Notes: a model not told the origin generated them from the sequence alone. Counted from the stretch's first letter, positions 38,266 through 47,729 are shown. The stretch: DNA of 64,000 nt from Nitratireductor mangrovi (GCF_007922615.2 NZ_CP042301.2:2852001-2916000); one strand, 5' to 3'. Numbers and translations are program-made.

Positions 38266-39318
38266 GTGAAGGTCTCATACGTCTCCTCGCAAGCCATTTC
38301 CCAGGCGCTCCGTCATTCGCTGCTGCGCATGCAGTCTGACCTGGTCGGCAGTCAGAAGGAGGCGCAGACGGGACGCGTGGCCGATACCGGCCTGGCGCTC
38401 GGGATTCGAACCGGGCAGGCCGTTTCGATGGCCCGCGACGTCGGCCGGCTGCAATCGATCGTCGACACCAACACTCTGGTGGCATCACGCCTTTCAGCAA
38501 CGCAGGGCGCCCTCTCCCAGCTGGCCGAAGCCGGCTCGACCTATCTGTCGGCGCTCACCGCTGCGGTCTCCGGTGACGCCAACCCGGCAACAACGCAGCA
38601 GGCCGGCACGGTGATGCTGGAAGCGCTGACCGGCATCATCAACTCGAGTTTCAACGGCGAACATGTCTTCGCCGGCGTCAACACGGACGTTTCGCCGATC
38701 GCGCAATACCAGACAACGCCGCCCTCGGCTGCGAAGAGTGCTTTTGAGGCCGCCTTCCTTGCCGAGTTTGGCTTCACGAAGGACGACCCGGCCGCAGCCA
38801 ACCTCAGCGGCGTCGACATCAAGGCCTTCCTCGACGGCCCCGTCGTCGACCAGTTTTTGGGCGCCGGCTGGCAGGCCAACTGGTCGAGCGCGACCGACCA
38901 GGGCATCACAACCCGCATATCGCTCAACGAAACGGTCGAAACCTCGGTCAGCGCCAACACCAAGGGCGTGCGCAAGCTCGCCATGGCGGCGACGATTGTC
39001 GCCGACCTCTTCAGCAGCGGACTGAGCGAAGGCGCCCTGGTGGAGATCGCCGACACGGCCACGCGGCTCGTCAGCGAAGCGATGGGCGACATCGCACAGG
39101 AGCAGGCGAAGGCCGGCTTCACCGAGCAGCGCATCAAGAACGCCAGTGAGCGCACCTCGATGCAGATCGATATCTTCAACGGCTTCCTGCAGGAAATGGA
39201 AGGGGTCGATCCTTATGAGGCTGCGACCAAGGTCAACGCACTCATCACCCAGATCGAAACCTCCTACGCGCTGACCGCGCGCATCCAGCAGCTCAGCCTG
39301 ACCAGACTGTTGTCTTAA
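38266..39318 (+). CDS. flgL: Hook-filament junction protein FlgL
   Basis: A 350-residue hook-associated protein 3 of the flagellin superfamily. The N-terminal helix (SLLRMQSDLVGSQKEAQTGR) and C-terminal helix (SYALTARIQQLSLTRLLS) mark the axial parts. It starts at GTG 38266 behind GAGGGTG. It adapts FlgK to the flagellin filament. FlgK and FlgL are both present but no FliD cap gene is seen, as is common in rhizobia. Confidence 0.92.
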   Translation: MKVSYVSSQAISQALRHSLLRMQSDLVGSQKEAQTGRVADTGLALGIRTGQAVSMARDVGRLQSIVDTNTLVASRLSATQGALSQLAEAGSTYLSALTAAVSGDANPATTQQAGTVMLEALTGIINSSFNGEHVFAGVNTDVSPIAQYQTTPPSAAKSAFEAAFLAEFGFTKDDPAAANLSGVDIKAFLDGPVVDQFLGAGWQANWSSATDQGITTRISLNETVETSVSANTKGVRKLAMAATIVADLFSSGLSEGALVEIADTATRLVSEAMGDIAQEQAKAGFTEQRIKNASERTSMQIDIFNGFLQEMEGVDPYEAATKVNALITQIETSYALTARIQQLSLTRLLS

Positions 39319-39359
39319 CCCAGCGCCGGCCCCGGCAAAGAAACGAGCACGAACAGACG

Positions 39360-39707
39360 ATGTATCAGTTCTCCTACGCCGACATACAATCCGAATCGGC
39401 TGCAGATGCGAAGGATCGCGAGCGGCAGCTGCTGACGCGCTCCATCGACCTTCTGGCAGCGGCCCGGGACACGGGCACGGATTCGATGCAGGCGATAGAA
39501 GCCCTGCATTTCCTCAACCGGCTGTGGACGGCCTTCGTGGAAGACCTCGGCAGCCCTGAGAATGGCCTGCCCTCCGAACTCAGGGCCAACCTGATTTCGA
39601 TAGGCTTGTGGCTGCTGAGAGAGGCGGAATCGATCCGCCAGGGTGAGTCCGACAATTTCGACGGGCTGATCGAAGTGTCGCAGATCATCCGGGACGGCAT
39701 ACAATGA
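39360..39707 (+). CDS. flaF: Flagellar biosynthesis regulator FlaF
   Basis: A 115-residue all-helical protein of the FlaF family (IDLLAAARDTGTDSMQAIEALHFLNRLWTAFVEDL). In Caulobacter, FlaF promotes flagellin translation or secretion and antagonises FlbT. It overlaps flbT by four bases, a conserved alphaproteobacterial pair. The 41-bp gap after flgL shows no promoter element of the type seen elsewhere. Confidence 0.92.
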   Translation: MYQFSYADIQSESAADAKDRERQLLTRSIDLLAAARDTGTDSMQAIEALHFLNRLWTAFVEDLGSPENGLPSELRANLISIGLWLLREAESIRQGESDNFDGLIEVSQIIRDGIQ

Positions 39708-40150
39708 AGAACACGCTCAGGATCTCGCTGAAGGCGAACGAGAAGATCTACATCAACGGCGCGGTGGTGAAGGTTGACCGCAAGACCTCGATCGAGTTCC
39801 TGAACGACGTCCAGTTTCTGCTCGAAAACCATGTCATGCAACCCGAAGATGCCTGCACTCCGCTGCGCCAGCTTTATTTCATCGTTCAGGTCATCCTGAT
39901 GAACCCGAGCGATTCCGCCGACGCGCGCGAAATGTTCCGCCGTTCGCTTCCGCTGCTGCTGGCAAGCTTCAGCAACGAGCAGGTGCGCGCCTCCCTGAAG
40001 CACGTCGACCGGCTTTTGTCGGAAGAACACACCTACGAGGCGCTCAAGATGATCCGTGGGTTGTTCCCGCTGGAGCGGGCGATCATGGCCGAGCAGGAAG
40101 CCATGCAGAAACCGATCGAGAACCTGGCGCTGGAGGCGCTTGCATCATGA
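39704..40150 (+). CDS. flbT: Flagellin regulator FlbT
   Basis: A 148-residue FlbT (LRISLKANEKIYINGAVVKVDRKTSIEFLNDVQFLLENHVM). FlbT binds the 5' untranslated region of flagellin mRNA in Caulobacter and lowers its stability, and acts positively in Brucella. Here the two flagellins share a conserved hairpin leader upstream (25468 and 26638) that is a good candidate target. It overlaps both flaF and flgD by four bases. Confidence 0.93.
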   Translation: MKNTLRISLKANEKIYINGAVVKVDRKTSIEFLNDVQFLLENHVMQPEDACTPLRQLYFIVQVILMNPSDSADAREMFRRSLPLLLASFSNEQVRASLKHVDRLLSEEHTYEALKMIRGLFPLERAIMAEQEAMQKPIENLALEALAS

Positions 40151-40545
40151 ACGTTGTGCCCGTCGCAGCCGGAGCAAACACCGCAGCGCAGGAAAGCTCC
40201 ACCGGCCAGTCCAATCTGGTCGACTACAACTCGTTTCTGAAGCTCCTGGTCACGCAGATGAAGAACCAGGACCCGACGAAGCCGATGGAATCGACCGACT
40301 ACATCGCGCAGCTCGCCACCTTCTCCCAGGTCGAGCAGACGCTGCAGACAAACACCAAGCTGGAACAGCTCATGCAGCTTTCCCTGCTCGGCCAGGCCGA
40401 TGCGATCATTGGCCGAACCGTGTCATCCGCCGACGGTACGGTGTCAGGCAAGGTCGACGAGGTGCGGATCGGCAGCAACGGCATGGTGGCGATCCTCGAA
40501 AACGGCACCGAGTTCCCGGTCGGCCCCGGTATTGTGATAAGCTGA
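40147..40545 (+). CDS. flgD: Hook-capping protein FlgD
   Basis: A 132-residue hook scaffold. The N-terminal FlgD signature (YNSFLKLLVTQMKNQDPTKPMESTDYIAQLATFSQVEQ) is unmistakable. The C-terminal part is short (VSGKVDEVRIGSNGMVAIL), so the protein lacks the large C-terminal domains of enteric FlgD, as in other rhizobia. It overlaps flbT by four bases. Confidence 0.95.
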   Translation: MNVVPVAAGANTAAQESSTGQSNLVDYNSFLKLLVTQMKNQDPTKPMESTDYIAQLATFSQVEQTLQTNTKLEQLMQLSLLGQADAIIGRTVSSADGTVSGKVDEVRIGSNGMVAILENGTEFPVGPGIVIS

Positions 40546-40572
40546 GCCGGCAAGGCCGGCGATCATGAACCG

Positions 40573-40839
40573 ATGAACGAAGCCGACGCACTCGACATCG
40601 TCCAGTTCGCGATCTGGACCGTTCTGCTGGCCTCGGGCCCGGCGGTGACGGTGGCGATGCTGGTCGGCGTCTCGATCGCGCTGATCCAGGCATTGACCCA
40701 GGTTCAGGAAATTACCCTGACCTTCGTTCCCAAGATCATCGCCATCCTTCTCGCGGTCGCCTTCTCCGGCCCGTTTGTCGGTGCCCAGATTTCCTCCTTC
40801 ACCAACGTTATCTTCCAGCGCATCGAGGGTGGTTTCTAA
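40573..40839 (+). CDS. fliQ: Flagellar type III export protein FliQ
   Basis: An 88-residue protein with two membrane segments (AIWTVLLASGPAVTVAMLVGVSIALIQ and IIAILLAVAFSGPFVGAQI regions) and the FliQ-type ALTQVQEITLTFVPK between them. It is part of the export channel with FliP and FliR. It ends the flgE operon and precedes the flhA promoter element by 26 bp. Confidence 0.95.
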   Translation: MNEADALDIVQFAIWTVLLASGPAVTVAMLVGVSIALIQALTQVQEITLTFVPKIIAILLAVAFSGPFVGAQISSFTNVIFQRIEGGF

Positions 40840-40865
40840 CCAAACGGATGTCCCTTCACGGGCCT

Positions 40866-40886
40866 CGCGCAAGGTTGGGCTCCTAG
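40866..40886 (+). promoter_or_regulatory. Candidate flagellar promoter element of flhA operon
   Basis: CGCGCAAG, 10 nt, TAG, 42 bp before the flhA ATG. The TAGTCTCC following the element is identical to that of the fliF element, supporting a role as a -10-like box. Confidence 0.7.
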
Positions 40887-40928
40887 TCTCCGGCGACCAG
40901 CGAATCTCCGGAAGCGACCAAGCTCGAC

Positions 40929-43025
40929 ATGGCGGCCAATCCAGTAACATTCACTCCCGTTCCGGCGGCAGCCGAGCGCAACGGCCGCGACGTCTTCTTC
41001 GCGATCGGCGTCATCACGATCCTGTCGGTGCTGTTCCTGCCGATACCGGCCTTCATGATCGATATCGGGCTGGCCTTCTCGATCGCGATGTCCGTGCTGA
41101 TCCTCATGGTGGCCTTGTGGATCCAGCGCCCGCTCGACTTCTCGTCATTTCCGACGATCCTGCTGATCGCCACGATGCTGCGGCTGGCGCTCAACATCGC
41201 CACGACACGCGTCATCCTTTCGCATGGCAATGAAGGCACCAACGCGGCCGGCTACGTCATCGGCGGTTTCTCGAACCTGGTGATGGCAGGCGATTTCGTC
41301 ATCGGCCTCATCGTCTTCCTGATCCTGATTGTGGTGAATTTCATCGTCATCACCAAGGGCGCGACGCGCATCGCCGAGGTCGGCGCCCGCTTCACGCTCG
41401 ACGCCATTCCCGGCAAGCAGATGTCGATCGACGCCGATCTTTCGGCCGGCATGATCAACGACAAGGAAGCGCAGGCGCGCAGGCGTGAACTGGAAGAGGA
41501 AAGCTCCTTCTTCGGCTCCATGGACGGGGCATCGAAATTCGTCCGCGGCGACGCCATCGCCGGCCTGATCATCACCGGGGTCAACATCGTCGGCGGCGTC
41601 GCGATCGGCTATGGCCGTCACAACATGAACCTCGGCGAGGCCGCCGACGTCTTCGTCAAGCTGTCGGTCGGCGATGGGCTCGTGACGCAGATCCCTGCGC
41701 TGATCGTCTCGCTCGCCGCCGGCCTGCTGGTCTCGAAGGGCGGCACCCGCGGCTCGGCCGACGAGGCGGTCTTCGGCCAGCTCACCGCCTATCCGCGCGC
41801 CATGCTGGTCGCCGCCCTGCTGCTTGTCGTGCTGGCCTTCCTGCCGGGCCTGCCGTTCCTGCCCTTCATGGTTCTGGCGCTCATCCTATCGAGCATCGGC
41901 TACGCGATCCCGCTGCGCCAGAACCGGCGCATGGCCGAGGAAGCCGCCAGCGAACAGGAGCGCCAGCAGGCGGAGGCGGAGGAGGACAAGAACTCCATCA
42001 AGTCGTCGCTGAAGACGCCCGAAATCGAACTTCTGATCGGCAAGCAGCTTTCGGCGCGAATGCTCGCATCGCACCAGGAACTGGCCTTCCGCATGGGTAA
42101 GATGCGCAAGAAATTCGCGCTCGACTACGGCTTCGTGGTACCGGAGGTTCGCCTCACGGACGACTTCGCCATCCCGCCCAAGAGCTATCAGATCAAGATC
42201 CACGGTACGGTGGTGGCCGAGTACCAGATGCGGGTCGGCGAGGTCATGGTGCTTCTGGGCAGCAGCGAGCCGCCGGATGTTCCGGGCGAGGAAGTGCGTG
42301 AACCGGCCTTCGGCATGCGCGCACTTTCCGTGCCCGAAACCTTTGCCGAGGACATGAAGCGCGAGAATTTCCCCGTCGCCGACAACCTCTCGGTGCTGCT
42401 CACGCACCTTTCCGAGGTTGTTCGCAACAATCTGCCGCAGCTCCTGTCATACAAGGACATGAAGACACTGATCGAGCGGCTCGACCCCGAATACAAGAAG
42501 CTTGCCGAAGAGATCTGCACCAGCCACATCTCCTATCCCGGCCTGCAGGCGGTGCTAAAGCTGCTGCTGGCGGAACGTGTCTCAATCCGCAACCTGCACC
42601 TGATCATCGAGGCGATCGCCGAAATCGCACCGCATGTACGCCGCACCGAACAGATCGTCGAACATGTCCGCATCCGCATGTCACAGCAGATCTGCGGTGA
42701 CCTGTCGGAGGCGGGCACGCTCAAGGTACTTCGGCTCGGCAATCGCTGGGATCTCGCCTTCCATCAGTCGCTCAAGCGCGACGCCAAGGGCGAGGTCCGC
42801 GAATTCGACATCGATCCGCGGCTGCTGGAGGAGTTCGGCCAAGAGGCCTCCAAGGTTATCCGCCAGCATTTCGACTCGGGCGCACGCTTCGCGCTGGTCA
42901 CCGCTCCAGACGCCCGGCCCTATGTGCGCATGATCATCGAGCGCCTGTTCCCGACGCTCCCCGTGCTCTCACATGTCGAGATCGCCAAGGGGGTCGAGAT
43001 CAAGGTGCTCGGCGCCTTGTCGTGA
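40929..43025 (+). CDS. flhA: Flagellar type III export protein FlhA
   Basis: A 698-residue export-gate protein with about eight membrane segments in the first 320 residues. The FHIPEP loop signature ([20 protein letters not shown]) is at about 150-170. A large cytoplasmic domain follows ([29 protein letters not shown]). It forms the substrate-docking ring of the exporter. It overlaps fliR by four bases (GTGA). Confidence 0.97.
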   Translation: MAANPVTFTPVPAAAERNGRDVFFAIGVITILSVLFLPIPAFMIDIGLAFSIAMSVLILMVALWIQRPLDFSSFPTILLIATMLRLALNIATTRVILSHGNEGTNAAGYVIGGFSNLVMAGDFVIGLIVFLILIVVNFIVITKGATRIAEVGARFTLDAIPGKQMSIDADLSAGMINDKEAQARRRELEEESSFFGSMDGASKFVRGDAIAGLIITGVNIVGGVAIGYGRHNMNLGEAADVFVKLSVGDGLVTQIPALIVSLAAGLLVSKGGTRGSADEAVFGQLTAYPRAMLVAALLLVVLAFLPGLPFLPFMVLALILSSIGYAIPLRQNRRMAEEAASEQERQQAEAEEDKNSIKSSLKTPEIELLIGKQLSARMLASHQELAFRMGKMRKKFALDYGFVVPEVRLTDDFAIPPKSYQIKIHGTVVAEYQMRVGEVMVLLGSSEPPDVPGEEVREPAFGMRALSVPETFAEDMKRENFPVADNLSVLLTHLSEVVRNNLPQLLSYKDMKTLIERLDPEYKKLAEEICTSHISYPGLQAVLKLLLAERVSIRNLHLIIEAIAEIAPHVRRTEQIVEHVRIRMSQQICGDLSEAGTLKVLRLGNRWDLAFHQSLKRDAKGEVREFDIDPRLLEEFGQEASKVIRQHFDSGARFALVTAPDARPYVRMIIERLFPTLPVLSHVEIAKGVEIKVLGALS

Positions 43026-43768
43026 TCACCGACCAGATCGTCATCACGGCATTCCTGGCGTTCTGCCGCATCGGCGCCTGTTTCATGATCATGCCGGGGC
43101 TCTCGAGCGTCCGTGTTCCCGTTCAGATCCGGCTCTTCGTCGCTATCGCGGCGACCGGCGCGTTGCTCATCCATCTTTGGGACAGCCTGCTCCCCTATGC
43201 CAGCCGGGAGCCCGTCGTTCTGGCGCCGCTGATCGTTTCCGAACTTCTGACCGGGGCACTGATCGGGCTCGTCGCGCGGCTGTACATCCTTGCCCTGCAA
43301 TTCGCCGGTTCGGCGATCGCCATGCTGTCGGGCTATGGCAACATGATCACCCAAGGCATCGAGGAAGTAGAGCCTCAGGCTGCTGTGACCAATCTGATCA
43401 CCCTTTCGGCTCTGCTCTTGCTGTTCATCTTCAATTTCCATCACGAGATCATCAAGGCACTGGTGAACTCGTACACGGTCGCCCCGCCCAATCTGCTCTT
43501 CAATCCGCAGTCGGCCCTGACCGACATCGTCGATACGTTGGCGGAAGCGTTCTTCGTCACCCTACGGCTGGCGAGCCCTTTCATCGCGTACGGGATCATC
43601 GTCAATCTGGCCATCGGCTTCGTAAACAAACTCACGCCGCAGATTCCGATCTATTTCATCTCCCTGCCATTCGTCCTCACTGGCGGCATCCTGCTGCTCT
43701 ATCTCGGCACCGGCCCCATGCTCAGGCTTTTTGCCGACGCATTTGTGCCCGTCACGATCGGAAGGTAG
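43022..43768 (+). CDS. fliR: Flagellar type III export protein FliR
   Basis: A 248-residue export-gate subunit with six membrane segments ([73 protein letters not shown]). It starts at GTG 43022, overlapping the flhA stop. It completes the FliPQR channel, though the three genes are spread over two operons here. Confidence 0.94.
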   Translation: MITDQIVITAFLAFCRIGACFMIMPGLSSVRVPVQIRLFVAIAATGALLIHLWDSLLPYASREPVVLAPLIVSELLTGALIGLVARLYILALQFAGSAIAMLSGYGNMITQGIEEVEPQAAVTNLITLSALLLLFIFNFHHEIIKALVNSYTVAPPNLLFNPQSALTDIVDTLAEAFFVTLRLASPFIAYGIIVNLAIGFVNKLTPQIPIYFISLPFVLTGGILLLYLGTGPMLRLFADAFVPVTIGR

Positions 43769-43772
43769 GCCC

Positions 43773-44174
43773 ATGGAGCGCAGCCATCGCCTGGCGAGAC
43801 TGGTGAAGGTTCAGAACCAGTTGAAGGCCGTGCACGAAACCAACCGGGCCGCAGCCTTGCAGGAGGCGCACGCCGCCGAGGCGCGTGCGGAGGACATCAT
43901 GGCGCGCAAGGGCGGCGACGGTTCGTTGTCGGAAGTCTTTCCGGATGTCTACGAGCGCGGCATCTCGCGCGCCTTCGAAAATCGAGACCGCGCACTGGCC
44001 AAGGCAGAGGCGGAAGCCGAGAAGGTAGCGGCCGAGACCGCTCGCGCCAGACTGCTGGAGCGTAACCACCGGGAGGCGTCGCGGAAGGAGGAACGCCAGC
44101 GCGAAGAACGCGCCGGCCTCGAAAATGTTGAGCGCATGCTTGCGGCACGCCGGACATCGCTCGACCACAAGTAA
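43773..44174 (+). CDS. FliJ-like coiled-coil protein
   Basis: A 133-residue, highly charged helical protein (KVQNQLKAVHETNRAAALQE; AKAEAEAEKVAAETARARLLERNHREASRKEERQR region) with the FliJ look: an antiparallel coiled coil that would sit in the FliI ring as export activator. Start ATG 43773 (MERSHRLARL) was chosen over a longer frame inside fliR. Sequence conservation in this family is low, so the call depends on composition and its place after fliR. Confidence 0.6.
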   Translation: MERSHRLARLVKVQNQLKAVHETNRAAALQEAHAAEARAEDIMARKGGDGSLSEVFPDVYERGISRAFENRDRALAKAEAEAEKVAAETARARLLERNHREASRKEERQREERAGLENVERMLAARRTSLDHK

Positions 44175-44236
44175 GGTTGCGGCAAGCTAAGTTTGCGAAA
44201 AACGCACTGTCACGAAACGGCAACGAGAGGACCGTC

Positions 44237-44797
44237 TTGGCCATATCGCCCCCCAGCGACATCGTCCTCGACGTTGCACGTGCCGTCGACGCCACAGAGA
44301 TGGCCGCCGCACGCGAAAAGTTGAACTCGCTTGCCGGCAGCATTGCCGATTTCACCGTCTCTACAGCCGCCGACCTGCGTGCCAGTCTGGCGGACGTCGA
44401 CAAGACCACGGGCGCGAGGCCGGAGGCGTTCCGCAAATTCGAGGGCATGGTGCTGCAGTCGTTCCTGCAACACATGCTGCCGACAGACGCAGGAGAGGCC
44501 TACGGCAAAGGGCTCTCCGGCGAGATGTGGAAAGGGCTGTTGGCGCAGGAACTTGCCGGTGTGATGGCCGAACGCGGCGGCATCGGCATCGCCGAGCGGG
44601 TCATGGGCGACTATTACATGGAAAACGACCGCCGTGTGGCGCTCGCAGGGGTAAACGGCAATCCGTTGGAACAGGCCGAGGCCGACACCCAATCACTGCT
44701 TTCGGTCGCGCTGATTCAGGAAATCCAGCGCACGATCGTGCGAAGCTTCGACAGCGACGTCCCGCCGCTGTCCGGCGAAGCGGTAAGCGGACGCTGA
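44237..44797 (+). CDS. flgJ: Rod-binding FlgJ-like protein without muramidase domain
   Basis: A 186-residue protein with the FlgJ rod-binding core (EAFRKFEGMVLQSFLQHMLPT and WKGLLAQELAGVMAERGGIGIAERV). It has no glucosaminidase domain, as in most alphaproteobacteria. The separate lytic transglycosylase at 33956 likely does that job. I place the start at TTG 44237 with GAGAGG 7 nt upstream. An earlier TTG at 44177, with no ribosome site, would add 20 residues with no FlgJ match. Confidence 0.82.
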   Translation: MAISPPSDIVLDVARAVDATEMAAAREKLNSLAGSIADFTVSTAADLRASLADVDKTTGARPEAFRKFEGMVLQSFLQHMLPTDAGEAYGKGLSGEMWKGLLAQELAGVMAERGGIGIAERVMGDYYMENDRRVALAGVNGNPLEQAEADTQSLLSVALIQEIQRTIVRSFDSDVPPLSGEAVSGR

Positions 44798-44823
44798 CGC
44801 GATAACGAGGAAGCCACGGCAGA

Positions 44824-45252
44824 ATGAACGATCCCGATTTCTATTCGCCGGACCCGGCACCGCGGCCAAACGCGCTCGCTCGGACCGTGCTGCCCGGCCC
44901 GAAGGCAGGCAACCTGCGCTCCATTATCCTTCGTATCGAAGAGGCGGTCGAAGCCGAAACGGAGGCAATTCGCAGCGACATCAATTTCGACCTCAAGGCG
45001 TCGAATGCACGCAAGAGCCGCTATCTCTACGAACTGAACCGCGCAGTGAAGGATGTTCCCGGCGCCGAAGCGCTCGCGCCCTACCGCGCTGACATAGCCC
45101 GGCTTCGAACGAAACTGGAAAGAAACGAGGCGGCCATTCGCGCGCACCTCAGCGCGGTCAACGAGGTGGCCAGTCTGCTGCAGGGCGCGATCGAACGCTC
45201 CGAGGCGGACGGAACGTACACGACCAACGCCTTCGCCGGGCGTGTTCCATGA
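44824..45252 (+). CDS. FlgN-like flagellar chaperone candidate
   Basis: A 142-residue helical protein (LRSIILRIEEAVEAETEAIR; RKSRYLYELNRAVKDVPGAEALAPYRADIARLRTKLERNEAAIRAHLSAVNEVASLL). The size, the two long helices and the ending match FlgN chaperones for FlgK and FlgL. The signature is weak, so this could also be an uncharacterised flagellar protein. It follows flgJ by 26 bp and overlaps the next gene by four bases. Confidence 0.6.
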   Translation: MNDPDFYSPDPAPRPNALARTVLPGPKAGNLRSIILRIEEAVEAETEAIRSDINFDLKASNARKSRYLYELNRAVKDVPGAEALAPYRADIARLRTKLERNEAAIRAHLSAVNEVASLLQGAIERSEADGTYTTNAFAGRVP

Positions 45253-45752
45253 TCAAATTTGTCGTCGCTGCCCTCTGGATCGTCGCCGTGACCATCGGCT
45301 CGATCCTCTTCGCCTTTTCCTCGACCGGCGAAAAACCCAATGACGGCGACCGCGCCTATCTTGAGGGCCTGGAGTATTTCAAGACCGAGATCGTCTCGGT
45401 GCCGGTGATCCAGAAGGGTGAGGTTCGTGGATATTTTCTCACCCGCCTCGTCTATACGGTCGACCCGGAGAAGCTGAAAAAGCTCAAGCTTCCGCTCGAC
45501 ACGCTGCTCGTCGATCAGCTCTACACTTATCTTTTTTCCAACCCCCTGATCGACTTTTCGCAAACCGATACTCTCGACCTCGATGCCTTGCGGAACGGCC
45601 TGCGCGACAGCATCAACAAGCGCGTTAAGGACCAGTTGATCGAAGACGTCATGGTTCAACAGGTCGACTACCTGACCAAGAGTGACATCCGCGACAATGC
45701 CTTGCGCCGCCGCGACAGCAATGGCGGCAGCAACCGTCCCGTCCTTCGCTAG
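45249..45752 (+). CDS. Conserved hypothetical protein at end of flagellar cluster
   Basis: A 167-residue protein with one N-terminal membrane segment (IKFVVAALWIVAVTIGSILFAF) and a periplasmic domain (SVPVIQKGEVRGYFLTRLVYTVD, KLPLDTLLVDQLYTYLF). I do not recognise the domain. It is coupled to the FlgN-like gene by ATGA, so it is the last member of the flhA-fliR-fliJ-flgJ run. The layout loosely resembles single-pass FliL-like proteins, but sequence support is absent. Confidence 0.75.
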   Translation: MIKFVVAALWIVAVTIGSILFAFSSTGEKPNDGDRAYLEGLEYFKTEIVSVPVIQKGEVRGYFLTRLVYTVDPEKLKKLKLPLDTLLVDQLYTYLFSNPLIDFSQTDTLDLDALRNGLRDSINKRVKDQLIEDVMVQQVDYLTKSDIRDNALRRRDSNGGSNRPVLR

Positions 45753-45791
45753 GGCAGATACCTACCCGCGGCGCAAGGGAGGGCCGCCTGA

Positions 45792-46760
45792 ATGAAGCTC
45801 GTGACCTTCGAACGCGGCGCGGCACGACACATCGGGCACTACGAGGCGAAGACCGGTCTCGTGCTGGATCTTACCGAAGCCTCGGGCAACGATCCCGCCT
45901 TCGCTACCATGATGGACCTCATCGACGGGGGCGAGGCGGCCCTTACGCACGCGCGCGAGATGTGCGCCGATGCAGGCCTTCAGGCGAAGCATGCCGTGCC
46001 TGAGGACAGGATCCGGCTTCTGGCGCCATTGCCGGTGCCACGCCAGATACGTGACTTCTCCGTGTTTCCGGGGCACATCAAACAGGCTCCGCGCGGCATG
46101 CGCAGGCTCGCCGCACTGGCACGTGGCGACAAGGAAGCAGCCGCAGCCGCGGTCGGCTTCGACGAGGTTCCAGAGATCTATCGCAGCCAGCCGGTCTATT
46201 ACCTCACCAACCGCTTCAGCGTCATCGGTCCCGACAGCGTAGTCGCCTGGCCGCGATACAGCCGTATCATGGATTTCGAGTGTGAGTTCGCCGTCGTAAT
46301 CGGCGGGACGGCACGCGACGCATCCGTCGAGGACGCTGGCTCGCATATCTTCGGCTACACAATCTACAATGACTTCTCCGCGCGCGACACGCAGATGGTC
46401 GAGATGCAGTCGATGCTCGGTCCTGCCAAGGGCAAGAGCTTCGACTATGGCAACGCGATCGGCCCGTGGATCGTGACTGTCGACGAGGTCACCGATCCGC
46501 ATAACCTGGCCATGGAAGCCCGGGTCAACGGCGAAATTTGGGGCCGCGGATCATCCGCGGACATGCTGTTCACCTTCGAGGAAATGATTGCATACGTGTC
46601 GCGCGACGAGACCATTCACGCCGGCGAACTCTTCGGCTCGGGCACGATGGGCAATGGCTGCGGGCTCGAACTCGACCGCTTCTTGGCCGACGGTGATGTC
46701 GTCGAACTCGAGATCGAGGGCCTTGGCGTGCTGCGCAACACGATAAAGGTGCAGGGCTGA
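45792..46760 (+). CDS. Fumarylacetoacetate hydrolase-family protein
   Basis: A 322-residue FAH-superfamily enzyme. The C-terminal domain has the metal-binding EFAVVIGGTARDAS and the FGYTIYNDFSARDTQ signature, then KGKSFDYGNAIGPWIVT, a cap and GSGTMGNGCGLELDRFL. These enzymes hydrolyse or decarboxylate beta-diketones and oxo-acids. GGGAGG precedes ATG 45792. It begins the catabolic island, is convergent with the enoyl-CoA hydratase gene (15-bp gap), and lies only 39 bp past the flagellar cluster. The exact reaction is not predictable. Confidence 0.85.
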   Translation: MKLVTFERGAARHIGHYEAKTGLVLDLTEASGNDPAFATMMDLIDGGEAALTHAREMCADAGLQAKHAVPEDRIRLLAPLPVPRQIRDFSVFPGHIKQAPRGMRRLAALARGDKEAAAAAVGFDEVPEIYRSQPVYYLTNRFSVIGPDSVVAWPRYSRIMDFECEFAVVIGGTARDASVEDAGSHIFGYTIYNDFSARDTQMVEMQSMLGPAKGKSFDYGNAIGPWIVTVDEVTDPHNLAMEARVNGEIWGRGSSADMLFTFEEMIAYVSRDETIHAGELFGSGTMGNGCGLELDRFLADGDVVELEIEGLGVLRNTIKVQG

Positions 46761-46775
46761 GCCGCTTGCCGTTAG

Positions 46776-47576
46776 CTAGCGAAAGCGTGGCGCACGCTTT
46801 TCCAGGAACGCCTTGAGGCCTTCCTGAGCATCGGCGCCGGTCTGCGAGAGCGCCGCGCTGAGGCTTTCAGTGTAAAGACCGTCACCGCGCGCCATGTCGT
46901 CGATGCGCGATATGCCCTGGATGACCAGATAATTGACCATCGGCGCATTGGAGGCGATCTGCTCCGCGAGTTCCCGCGCGCGTGCGAGCCCCTGCCCCTC
47001 GCCGACGAGATAGTGGGCAAGGCCAAGTTGATGCCCTTCGGCGGCATCGTAGGCCCGGCCGGTCAGCATCATCTCCGTCATGCGATCGGCGCCAAGGATC
47101 CGGCCGACGCGCACCGTCGCCCCGCCACCAACGAAAATTCCCCGCTTGCCCTCGGGCAGTTGGAAGCGTGCGGACGGTTCGGCGACCCGCACATGGGTTG
47201 CTGCCGCAATTTCCAGCCCGCCGCCCATGACCGCGCCGGTCAGCACCGATACCACCGGCAAACCGCCGAACTGGATCAACTCCATCACCTGATGCCAGCC
47301 ACGCGAATGGCGAAGAACTTCGGCCGGTTCGCGCTCGACCTGCTCGGAGAGGTCCAGACCGGCCGAAAAGTGGCCACCGACACCGTAGAGCACGACCGCC
47401 CGCACCGTTTCCGGCGGCTCGGAGAAGAAGTACCGCAGTTGCGTCAGCACGGCGTCGGAGATCGCATTTCGCTTTTCCGGCCGGTTGAAGGCGATTGTCG
47501 CGATCGCACCGTCGAGCTTGATCCGCAGCGCGGACTCGTCGGCATTTTGCGCTGCCGCACCATTTGAAGGGCTCAT
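46776..47576 (-). CDS. Enoyl-CoA hydratase/isomerase-family protein
   Basis: A 266-residue crotonase-fold protein. The start at ATG 47576 follows GGAGAAGCG, while a GTG at 47591 would add five residues. Marks are FNRPEKRNAISDAVL, the oxyanion-hole GGHFSAGLDLSE and MGGGLEIAAATHVRVAEPSARF, with LPEGKRGIFVGGGATVRVGRIL holding the acidic region. It hydrates or isomerises enoyl-CoA intermediates. It is divergent from the TRAP genes with a shared 153-bp control region. The substrate is unknown. Confidence 0.88.
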   Translation of the reverse strand: MSPSNGAAAQNADESALRIKLDGAIATIAFNRPEKRNAISDAVLTQLRYFFSEPPETVRAVVLYGVGGHFSAGLDLSEQVEREPAEVLRHSRGWHQVMELIQFGGLPVVSVLTGAVMGGGLEIAAATHVRVAEPSARFQLPEGKRGIFVGGGATVRVGRILGADRMTEMMLTGRAYDAAEGHQLGLAHYLVGEGQGLARARELAEQIASNAPMVNYLVIQGISRIDDMARGDGLYTESLSAALSQTGADAQEGLKAFLEKRAPRFR

Positions 47577-47634
47577 CGGACGCTTCTCCACACGCGGTTC
47601 CGGGAAGGAACCATCATTTTGTCCTTGATTATAT

Positions 47635-47651
47635 TGTTTTATATCATAACA
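47635..47651. promoter_or_regulatory. Candidate MarR-type operator, site 1 (enoyl-CoA hydratase / dctP)
   Basis: TGTTTT, 5 nt, ATAACA, in the divergent region between the hydratase (start 47576) and the TRAP gene (start 47730). One arm has a single mismatch. In reverse complement the surrounding 21 nt match site 2 at 55195-55215 in 17 positions. A MarR gene lies between the two sites. Confidence 0.6.
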
Positions 47652-47729
47652 TTCTTAGCGCATACAAGAGCGTAGGCTTGCCGCCAACACGCCGGAATGA
47701 GACGCTCAGTGGTGTTTCGGGAGGAAACA

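Noticed and set aside
40546..40572. CCGGCAAG before fliQ as a seventh copy of the flagellar promoter
   Set aside because: It is followed by 10 nt and ATG, not TAG, and the short gap to flgD suggests the same operon.
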